DNA of 5,862 bases from Lentisphaerota bacterium. Its GTDB lineage: Bacteria > Verrucomicrobiota > Kiritimatiellia > RFP12 > JAAYLN01. Location: contig JAAYZJ010000421.1 in the NCBI GenBank assembly GCA_012514915.1, positions 1 to 5,862 on the forward strand, read 5' to 3'. Within the stretch, counting starts at the first letter, position 1. Every line of letters begins with the position of its first letter. The notes under the pieces were generated by a model. That model was not told where the DNA came from. It did no database searches and worked only from the letters and a program-made list of their open reading frames with translations. Position numbers and translations under genes: made by a program. Below are positions 1 through 5,862 of the stretch, one piece after another.

Positions 1-480
1 CCCTACAAAACCAAACTGGACGGGCCGGCCGAGCAGCGGGCGGTTGATGTGCTACGCGCGTTCGGCGCCGATACGGTTGTCCTGGCCGGCTTCATGCGGG
101 TGGTTAAGGCGGGATTGCTGCGCGCCTTTCCCCAGCGCGTGCTCAACATCCATCCGGCTCTGCTCCCCGCCTTCCCGGGCCTGGCGGCCTGGCGCCAGGC
201 GCTCGACTACGGCGTCAAGGTGGCGGGCTGCACCGTCCATCTGGTCGACGAGGGGATCGACAGCGGGCCGATCATCGTGCAGCGGAGCGTGCCGGTGCTC
301 GACGACGACACCCCTGAATCGCTGCATGCCCGCATCCAGGTCCAGGAGCACCAAGCCTACCCCGAGGCCCTGGGCCTGCTCGCCTCCGGGCGGCTGCGGC
401 TCGATGGACGGCGTGTGTGTGTGCTGGCGACAGACGGGGATCCTGCCCAGCGGAGCGACCATCAACCCGAAGGCGCGTGA
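1..480 (+). CDS. purN: Phosphoribosylglycinamide formyltransferase (GART), 5'-truncated by the window edge
   Basis: This cytosolic enzyme transfers a formyl group from 10-formyltetrahydrofolate to glycinamide ribonucleotide, the third step of de novo purine synthesis. Reading in frame from base 1 gives 159 residues ending at TGA 478-480. The family runs to about 190-210 residues, so roughly the first 40-50, including the glycine-rich substrate-binding loop, lie outside the window. Visible hallmarks are VVLAGFMR, then NIHPALLPAFPG with the catalytic Asn (145-147) and His (151-153). These are followed by GCTVHLVDEGIDSGPI, which carries the catalytic Asp, and by VPVLDDDTPESLHARI and EHQAYPEAL near the C-terminus. 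The ATG at 49 is internal and not the real start. The next gene begins 4 bp downstream, so the two are probably co-transcribed. A short (GT)5G run at 413-423 lies near the 3' end without disturbing the frame. Confidence 0.96.
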   Translation, partial: PYKTKLDGPAEQRAVDVLRAFGADTVVLAGFMRVVKAGLLRAFPQRVLNIHPALLPAFPGLAAWRQALDYGVKVAGCTVHLVDEGIDSGPIIVQRSVPVLDDDTPESLHARIQVQEHQAYPEALGLLASGRLRLDGRRVCVLATDGDPAQRSDHQPEGA

Positions 481-484
481 AGAC

Positions 485-1957
<1,473 letters not shown>

Positions 1958-1966
1958 CCTGCACCA

Positions 1967-2005
1967 GGGGCCGTCGCGTCCGCCAGGGCTGCGGCGCCCC
2001 GCCGC
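1967..2005. terminator. Convergent intergenic gap with GC-rich inverted repeats (possible bidirectional terminator)
   Basis: The 54 bp between the stop of pilT (1957) and the stop of the nrpR-like gene (2012) hold two competing inverted repeats. One is GGGGC 1967-1971 with GCCCC 1996-2000. The other is GCGGC 1991-1995 with GCCGC 2001-2005, around a 5-base loop. Both gene blocks must end transcription here, so a bidirectional terminator is expected. Neither side has a run of T, so an intrinsic terminator is not demonstrated and Rho-dependent termination is equally possible. Confidence 0.2.
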
Positions 2006-2011
2006 GCGTGG

Positions 2012-3037
2012 CTACCGCGGCGGCCAGTGGCGTGTCAGCGCCGCCAGGCGCCGCGGAAGCTCGGTGTAGGGAAACAGCCGGCCGTACTCCAACAGACCGG
2101 AGAGCGCGGTGGCGATGACGTGCTCGCCGCGCTCCTCCATGATCGAAACGGGGTTCAGCCCGCCGATCACCACCGCGCCGCAACACCCCTCGCTGGCCGG
2201 GATACCGAGCAGGTCGCAACCGGGGGCGCCCATGCGGTAGAAGCCGCCCAGTCCCATGGCGTCGGTGCGGGCGGCGATGCTCCGGGCCAGCCCGGCGGCA
2301 TCGGCCGGCAGTTCGCGGAAACTGGCGCCGATCAGTCCGTTGCCGGTGCGGATGGCGCGGCGGTAGGAAGTGAACCCCCCGCGGATGAAGATCACCAGGG
2401 GATCGATGCTCGTGCCGCGGTAGTCGATCGCCTCGGCGAAGCGGGCGGGCTCGCCGTCGCGCAGCTCCAGCAGGCCGCCGTACTTGGACTGGACCGGAAT
2501 TCCCTGCTTGAGCAGCACGCCGTTGAGGACGATCGAGCACACCGTGCAGAAGCCGATCCTGCGCGGCGGGATGTCGACCGCCCCGATCCGCTCGCCCGGG
2601 CCGGCCAGGAAGACCAGTTGCCCCATGCCATACCCCTTGGCGAAAACCGCGGCGATCTCGCCGAGCGACTGCCGCAACTGATCGGGTTCGCAGACCGTCG
2701 TGTTGACGACGACCGTGCCGCTGCGCCGTTCCAGATCCAGGGTCATGGCGTAGCTCATGGCGTCGATCTTGGACGACAGGAAACCGATGCGCTCCACGGT
2801 GCGGGCGGTGCGCAACTCGGCCAGCCCGGCCTCGGAGAGGCGGCGGCCGCGGCGTCCCAGACGGAGGGTGACGCCCTGCGCATCCATCTCCTGCAGATCG
2901 AGGCGGATGGTCCGCTCACCGACGTCCAGGCCACGGAGGTTGAGCTCGTAGGCGATGTCGTGGCTGACTACGGGGCCGTCGTGCCGCTTGAGGACCTCGA
3001 GAATCGCCAGCCGCCGCCGTTTGAATTTCTCGTTCAT
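2012..3037 (-). CDS. nrpR: NrpR-like transcriptional regulator (winged HTH + DUF128/NRD domain)
   Basis: A predicted DNA-binding regulator of 341 residues. Residues about 5-70 form a winged helix-turn-helix (RRLAILEVLKRHDGPVVSHDIA, then DVGERTIRLDLQEMD as the likely recognition-helix region, then the wing GRRGRRLSEAGL). Residues about 80-330 form a single NrpR regulatory domain (DUF128), with the characteristic FCTVCSIVLNGVLLKQGIPV (163-182), KYGGLLEL (185-192), SIDPLVIFIRGGFTS (210-224) and GGLNPVSIMEE (292-302). In methanogenic archaea NrpR represses nitrogen-assimilation genes and is released by 2-oxoglutarate; that effector is family knowledge, not visible here. Archaeal forms often have two regulatory domains or a separate partner; this one has one. 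ATG 3037 begins the HTH and lies 2 bp after the yggU stop; a longer reading to 3178 would overlap yggU with low-complexity residues and is rejected. It is the last gene of the operon. Target genes are unknown. Confidence 0.88.
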   Translation of the reverse strand: MNEKFKRRRLAILEVLKRHDGPVVSHDIAYELNLRGLDVGERTIRLDLQEMDAQGVTLRLGRRGRRLSEAGLAELRTARTVERIGFLSSKIDAMSYAMTLDLERRSGTVVVNTTVCEPDQLRQSLGEIAAVFAKGYGMGQLVFLAGPGERIGAVDIPPRRIGFCTVCSIVLNGVLLKQGIPVQSKYGGLLELRDGEPARFAEAIDYRGTSIDPLVIFIRGGFTSYRRAIRTGNGLIGASFRELPADAAGLARSIAARTDAMGLGGFYRMGAPGCDLLGIPASEGCCGAVVIGGLNPVSIMEERGEHVIATALSGLLEYGRLFPYTELPRRLAALTRHWPPR

Positions 3038-3039
3038 GC

Positions 3040-3336
3040 TCAGGGTGCCGGTGGAAAGAGACGTGTGCGAACCTCCCGCGCGCCGATGCCCCGCACGCGG
3101 ACGCGCTTGACCCGGGCGCCGGCGCCGCCGACGATCTCCACTGCCCGCGCCGGCACGCCAAGGCGCCCGGCCAACCACCGGACGAGGGCCGCGTTGGCCT
3201 GCCCGTCGACGGGCGGCGCCTGCAGGCGCACGCGCAGCCAGTCGGCGTCGGCGCCCGCGACCTCGTTGGTCTGCGCGCGTGGCGTGGCCTTGATCGTCAG
3301 GACGACCCCGGTGTCATTTTCCGTCAGCCAGCTCAT
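3040..3336 (-). CDS. yggU: DUF167 / YggU family protein
   Basis: A small cytosolic protein of 98 residues, the usual size for DUF167. Family signatures are LTIKATPRAQTNEV (13-26), LRVRLQAPPVDGQANAALV (34-52), LAGRLGVPARAVEIVGG (55-71) and the basic strand ARVKRVRVRG (74-83). The molecular function of this widely conserved family is not established. Its ATG overlaps the stop of the yggT-like gene in an ATGA (3333-3336) and its TGA is 2 bp before the next ATG, so translation is probably coupled on both sides. Adjacency to a YggT-like gene matches the yggT-yggU pairing of E. coli and supports both assignments. No Shine-Dalgarno-like sequence precedes the start, consistent with coupling. Confidence 0.94.
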   Translation of the reverse strand: MSWLTENDTGVVLTIKATPRAQTNEVAGADADWLRVRLQAPPVDGQANAALVRWLAGRLGVPARAVEIVGGAGARVKRVRVRGIGAREVRTRLFPPAP

Positions 3337-4229
3337 GGGGCGGGGGACCAGGCGAGGAGCATGCGCAGCAAGCCGGTGGCGAGCCCGTAGAGGATGTTCA
3401 TGGCGAAGAAATAGGCGAGCGGCGTCAGGTCGATCAGCCCGATGACGACCGGGCGGCGGCTGAACCCTCCCAGCAGGAATGCGACCGACTCGCGCGTCAG
3501 TTGCTGGAGGCCGTGGTTCTGCGTGATCGTGGCCAGCAGGCTCGCCAGGACGACGCCCATCATGGCGCCGCCGGCCGTGTGCAGGCTATCGGTCAGGGAG
3601 AGGGCCGTCAGCCAGCTCAGGCGGACGACCGCCGCCACCGGCTGCTGCCAGTCGAGTGCCGCCGGCAGGGCGGCCAGACCGTTGGGGAAGGAGCCCGTGA
3701 ACGGCCGCCCGACATGCTGCAGGTGAATGACGAGCAGGGCGTTCAGCGCCACCAGGGCAAGTCCCATGTGGAGGCGTGGCAGGAGGGAGAATGGCCGGGT
3801 GAAATGGGCGAAGGCCTCAGCCACGCGGTCGGGCCTGCGGGCGGGGGTCATGACGGCGATCAGGAAGCCCAGGCCCCAGATCCGGATCAGGAACACGACG
3901 AAGACGGTGATGCTGAACACGGTGCAGTCGAACCAGTTGCCGACGCCCAGGACGCGTCCGAACCCCATGCCGACGACAATCTGCCAGTCGGCGCCGGCAC
4001 TGCACAGCAGCACACCGCGGAAGGCGAGGAGAAAGAGGAGCGAGAGCCCAGCGATCCAGGCGGAGGGGAGGCCGATCAGCACGGGGCGCAGGAAATCGAT
4101 GACGGCGTCGGCGAGTCGGCTTGGCCCGGAGAGGAGGGGGTTGAAGGTGAACTCATGCGGGCCGACGCGCCAGAGGCGCATCCACAGCAGCAGCAGAAAC
4201 ACGTTGGAGAGGAGAATGAGTGCGTTCAT
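3333..4229 (-). CDS. yggT: YggT-like integral membrane protein, enlarged
   Basis: A 298-residue inner-membrane protein with about six or seven hydrophobic segments (near residues 3-19, 57-75, 105-128, 153-171, 200-235 and 263-292). Two parts resemble YggT repeats: the N-terminal segment LLLLWMRLWRV...FNPLLSGPSRLADAVIDFLRPVL, and the C-terminal RRPVVIGLIDLTPLAYFFAMNIL (258-280), which matches the family's P-x-R-x-(hydrophobic)-DLSP pattern. Ordinary YggT proteins have about 90 (one repeat) to 190 (two repeats) residues, so a central region of about 130 residues is extra. YggT has been linked to osmotic tolerance and cell-division-associated clusters in other bacteria, but the mechanism is unknown. 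ATG 4229 overlaps the rnhC stop by ATGA; upstream in-frame codons are the rnhC tail read out of frame. The YggT call rests on the two weak repeats plus adjacency to yggU. Confidence 0.72.
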   Translation of the reverse strand: MNALILLSNVFLLLLWMRLWRVGPHEFTFNPLLSGPSRLADAVIDFLRPVLIGLPSAWIAGLSLLFLLAFRGVLLCSAGADWQIVVGMGFGRVLGVGNWFDCTVFSITVFVVFLIRIWGLGFLIAVMTPARRPDRVAEAFAHFTRPFSLLPRLHMGLALVALNALLVIHLQHVGRPFTGSFPNGLAALPAALDWQQPVAAVVRLSWLTALSLTDSLHTAGGAMMGVVLASLLATITQNHGLQQLTRESVAFLLGGFSRRPVVIGLIDLTPLAYFFAMNILYGLATGLLRMLLAWSPAP

Positions 4230-5248
4230 GAAGGCGAAGGACCTCGTGGCGTGCCGGCGGGGCGTGCGGGCGACTCCATGGTACGCGACACGGCGGCGCC
4301 GAATTCGCCCAGGGCGCCGCGTGTGTGCCCGGTTGCCGCCAGCACGGCATCGGTGGTGCGGAAATGGCATTTGGCCGTGCCGAGCAGGATCTGCGGCCCT
4401 TGCGCCTGCACGAGCTGGATGGCCGTCTGCCGCACGGCGTCCGACGCGCCTTTCGGCAGGGTGGCGCCATGGGCACGCCCGAGTTGCTGCAGGGCCTGCA
4501 GAAAGGATTCGCGGGCCAGGACCGAGGCCGCCGCCACGGCGATATCCGATTCCGCCTTGTGGTGCTGCTCAAGGATGATCGATCGCCCCTTCTGCATGAG
4601 CGACCGCTTGATCAGGTGCTCGGCGCCGAACTGGTCGGCCACGGCGCGCGGACAGCCCGGCAGGCTGGCCAGCAGGTTCTCGATGGCGCGTGCATGCGCC
4701 CAGGCCAGCAGGCGGTTGACGTTGCGGATCTTGGTGTAGAGACGGTTGTAGGTCTCGGGTCCGATCGCGACGAGCTTGAAGCGGTTGGGGCCCAGCAGGG
4801 AACGGAGTTTGGCGCCGATCGCCAGAACCTGCTTGTCGTAGAGCTTCTTGCAGTCCTTGACGCCAATCTGTTCCATCGCCTGGGCCAGCGTAGGATCGAC
4901 GTAGGCCGAGGCGATCACCAAGGGGCCGAAGAAGTCCCCCTTGCCACTCTCGTCGATGCCCATGTGGGGCGACGTCGCACCGGGGTTGACGACCGCCTCG
5001 TAGCCTAGTGTGGCCTGGCCGAGCACCTCCGGTTCGAGGATGAAGACGACGAAGTCCTCGGTCCCCTTGCCCTGGATGAGCAATTTGCCGCTGGTGTAGA
5101 GGTTGATGCGGCAATTGGGGCCGTCGACGGCCATGACGGTATGCGGAACCGCCGCCGGGCGGTAGTTGCCGCTGGAGAGGATCGCGCAGAGCTTGTCCCG
5201 CTGGGCGTCGGTCAGCTTGCATCCATAGGATGTGCGAGGGGGTGCCAT
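4226..5248 (-). CDS. rnhC: Ribonuclease HIII
   Basis: Cleaves the RNA strand of RNA:DNA hybrids (R-loops, primers) using divalent metal. From ATG 5248 the protein has 340 residues. The N-terminal substrate-binding domain (about 1-90, DUF3378-like, with RINLYTSGKLLIQGKG at 47-62) separates RNase HIII from RNase HII. The catalytic domain shows MGIDESGKGDFFGPLV (96-111; acidic D99 and E100), VKDCKKL (130-136), ADQF (204-207; D205), and KAESDIAVAAASVLARESF (231-249) with the remaining acidic residues. LPKGAS follows at 264-269. The usual KDSK motif is KDCK here. After about residue 310 there is a Pro/Ala/Gly-rich tail without family similarity. A GTG at 5293 would add 15 residues not resembling the family, so ATG 5248 is preferred, although neither start has a recognisable Shine-Dalgarno sequence. 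It lies 51 bp after ftsB and overlaps the yggT-like start by 4 bp. Confidence 0.96.
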   Translation of the reverse strand: MAPPRTSYGCKLTDAQRDKLCAILSSGNYRPAAVPHTVMAVDGPNCRINLYTSGKLLIQGKGTEDFVVFILEPEVLGQATLGYEAVVNPGATSPHMGIDESGKGDFFGPLVIASAYVDPTLAQAMEQIGVKDCKKLYDKQVLAIGAKLRSLLGPNRFKLVAIGPETYNRLYTKIRNVNRLLAWAHARAIENLLASLPGCPRAVADQFGAEHLIKRSLMQKGRSIILEQHHKAESDIAVAAASVLARESFLQALQQLGRAHGATLPKGASDAVRQTAIQLVQAQGPQILLGTAKCHFRTTDAVLAATGHTRGALGEFGAAVSRTMESPARPAGTPRGPSPS

Positions 5249-5299
5249 GCCCGGAGTATAGCAGGACGACGGTTCCAAGGCGAGAGCGGCCACGCCCGG

Positions 5300-5596
5300 C
5301 TAGTCGGACGGTTCATCGAAAATGAACGTGATTTCGCCGGGCCGGACGCGCTTGTTCTGCCGGGCGATATGCTCGACGAATTCGGGATCCTCCTTGAACC
5401 GCGTCTGCATGCGCTGCGTCCGGGCGAGTTCCTGCTGCTGTTCAAGGGTGGCGCGCTCCAGCGCCTCACGTTTGGCCCGCAGCAGCCGATAGGTCTCGAC
5501 CCGCGGCTTGAGCACGGCGACGCCGACCACGAGACTGATCCCGATGACCACCGTGAAGACGGTGTTTAAAACCCACTTTCCGACGCTTGGAGGCAT
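5300..5596 (-). CDS. ftsB: FtsB/DivIC-like septum formation initiator
   Basis: A 98-residue bitopic membrane protein of the FtsB/DivIC family, which bridges early and late divisome proteins together with FtsL and FtsQ/DivIB. It has a short cytoplasmic N-terminus, one transmembrane segment (about 9-29, VLNTVFTVVIGISLVVGVAVL) and a charged, Gln/Glu/Leu-rich coiled coil (about 32-68). The conserved juxta-coil motif DPEFVEHIARQNKRVRPGEI (70-89) is followed by TFIF, equivalent to the family's ARE-x-x-G-x-x-x-P-G-E. Size and layout are normal. Whether it is closer to FtsB or DivIC cannot be decided by eye. The start ATG 5596 is preceded by a weak GGGG about 8 bases upstream. It is the first gene of the minus-strand operon, placed directly behind a sigma-70-like promoter. 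Confidence 0.9.
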   Translation of the reverse strand: MPPSVGKWVLNTVFTVVIGISLVVGVAVLKPRVETYRLLRAKREALERATLEQQQELARTQRMQTRFKEDPEFVEHIARQNKRVRPGEITFIFDEPSD

Positions 5597-5613
5597 GATT
5601 CAACCCCGACACG

Positions 5614-5636
5614 CGGGATGCCACGCCGACATCCCG
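5614..5636 (-). promoter_or_regulatory. 7-bp inverted repeat in the predicted ftsB leader
   Basis: CGGGATG (5614-5620) and CATCCCG (5630-5636) form a perfect 7-bp inverted repeat around a 9-base loop, extendable by one G-U pair. If transcription starts near 5643, as the promoter elements suggest, the hairpin occupies most of the roughly 47-base leader and ends 17 bases before the ATG. It could act as a leader stem-loop protecting the 5' end or modulating initiation, or as an operator in DNA. The base pairing is seen; any role is inference. Confidence 0.45.
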
Positions 5637-5649
5637 TCAACCAGATGAT

Positions 5650-5678
5650 ACTATAGCGCCCCTCGCGCCGGTTGACAA
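5650..5678 (-). promoter_or_regulatory. Sigma-70-type promoter for the ftsB operon
   Basis: Reading the minus strand, TTGTCA (5678-5673; one mismatch to TTGACA) is followed by a 17-base spacer and TATAGT (5655-5650; one mismatch to TATAAT). The predicted start site is about 5643, giving a leader of about 47 bases to the ftsB ATG. It lies in one of the few AT-richer patches of a GC-rich window and in the only intergenic gap over 100 bp. It would drive ftsB-rnhC-yggT-yggU-nrpR. Confidence 0.7.
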
Positions 5679-5687
5679 TTGAAAATG

Positions 5688-5699
5688 GGTTGCCCAACC
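5688..5699. repeat. Short palindrome upstream of the ftsB promoter
   Basis: GGTTG and CAACC flank two bases, giving a near-perfect 12-bp dyad about 9 bp upstream of the -35 element and just after the stop of the upstream partial gene. A two-base loop is too small for a stable RNA hairpin, and no T-run follows, so an intrinsic terminator is unlikely. A protein-binding site is possible but unproven. Confidence 0.3.
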
Positions 5700-5704
5700 G
5701 TCCT

Positions 5705-5862
5705 TCATGGATCAGTGGCCGAGCCCTGCAGGAAGACCGTGATGCGCGTGGCGCTGGCGGGCGTGGCGCGCGTGGCATGGATCATTCCAGCCCGGCTACC
5801 CTGGGCAAACAAGGCCTGCCCGCCGGCACGGACGATTTCGCGCCAGCCATGGACGCCCAGGG
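5705..5862 (-). CDS. Probable C-terminal end of an unidentified protein, truncated by the window edge
   Basis: An open minus-strand frame enters from the right edge and gives 51 residues to TGA 5705-5707, beginning LGVHGWREIVRAGGQALF and ending TRITVFLQGSATDP. It is the only minus-strand frame open to the edge, has GC-rich third positions like its neighbours and points the same way as the operon. The stop lies 27 bp upstream of the -35 element of the ftsB promoter, which is a natural place for a gene to end. The alternating hydrophobic end (RITVFLQ) could be a beta-strand, but I do not recognise the family. A competing plus-strand frame from ATG 5742 is also open to the edge, so this call is tentative. 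Confidence 0.4.
   Translation of the reverse strand, partial: LGVHGWREIVRAGGQALFAQGSRAGMIHATRATPASATRITVFLQGSATDP

Noticed and set aside
413..423. (GT)5G run in purN as a phase-variation tract
   Set aside because: Too short for convincing slippage, near the 3' end of a housekeeping gene, and translates normally.
44..484. A long N-terminal extension of the PilT frame overlapping purN
   Set aside because: It overlaps clear purN coding sequence in another frame, is Ser/Arg/Cys-rich without family similarity, and PilT homology begins exactly at ATG 485.
2027..3445. A 472-codon plus-strand open frame opposite nrpR and yggU
   Set aside because: Low-complexity Ala/Arg/Gly/Asp-rich translation, antisense to two well-supported genes; typical of GC-rich DNA.
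3501..4739. A 412-codon plus-strand open frame opposite yggT and rnhC
   Set aside because: Translation is Gln/Glu/Gly-rich with no recognisable domain and lies antisense to the membrane protein and RNase HIII.
5250..5280. Possible internal promoter before rnhC (TATACT with TTGGAA upstream on the minus strand)
   Set aside because: The spacer is only 12 bases and the -10 box would sit a few bases from the rnhC ATG.
5566..5778. A 70-codon minus-strand open frame across the ftsB promoter
   Set aside because: It runs through the promoter, leader and ftsB start in a different frame, with no family resemblance.

Overview
The window is GC-rich bacterial chromosome, about two-thirds G+C by eye, and almost entirely coding. 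Two gene blocks converge near position 1985. RNase HIII, a PilT ATPase carrying a TPR-like tail of a style common in Planctomycetes/Verrucomicrobia/Lentisphaerae-Kiritimatiellota proteins, and a bacterial NrpR suggest a member of the PVC superphylum or a similar lineage. This placement is inference from a few families, not a phylogenetic result.

Plus strand, 1-1957: the 3' part of purN (glycinamide ribonucleotide formyltransferase, de novo purine synthesis) is followed after 4 bp by a PilT-type pilus-retraction ATPase. That ATPase has about 120 extra C-terminal residues resembling TPR helices. The 54-bp gap 1958-2011 separates the convergent blocks and holds GC-rich inverted repeats but no clear U-tract terminator.

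Minus strand, 5596 down to 2012: a tight five-gene run reads ftsB/divIC-like, rnhC (RNase HIII), yggT-like membrane protein, yggU (DUF167), nrpR-like nitrogen regulator. The junctions are 51 bp, a 4-bp ATGA overlap, a 4-bp ATGA overlap and 2 bp, so the last four genes are probably translationally coupled. A good sigma-70-type promoter (TTGTCA, 17-bp spacer, TATAGT) lies just upstream of ftsB, and its predicted short leader contains a 7-bp hairpin. The right edge (5705-5862) probably holds the 3' end of another minus-strand gene that I could not identify.

Most of this is housekeeping: cell division, RNA:DNA hybrid repair, purine synthesis, pili. I found no clear undescribed system. The points most worth a second look are the nrpR-like regulator at the end of a division/repair operon, the PilT-TPR fusion with an altered AIRNLIRE segment, and the enlarged YggT-like protein.
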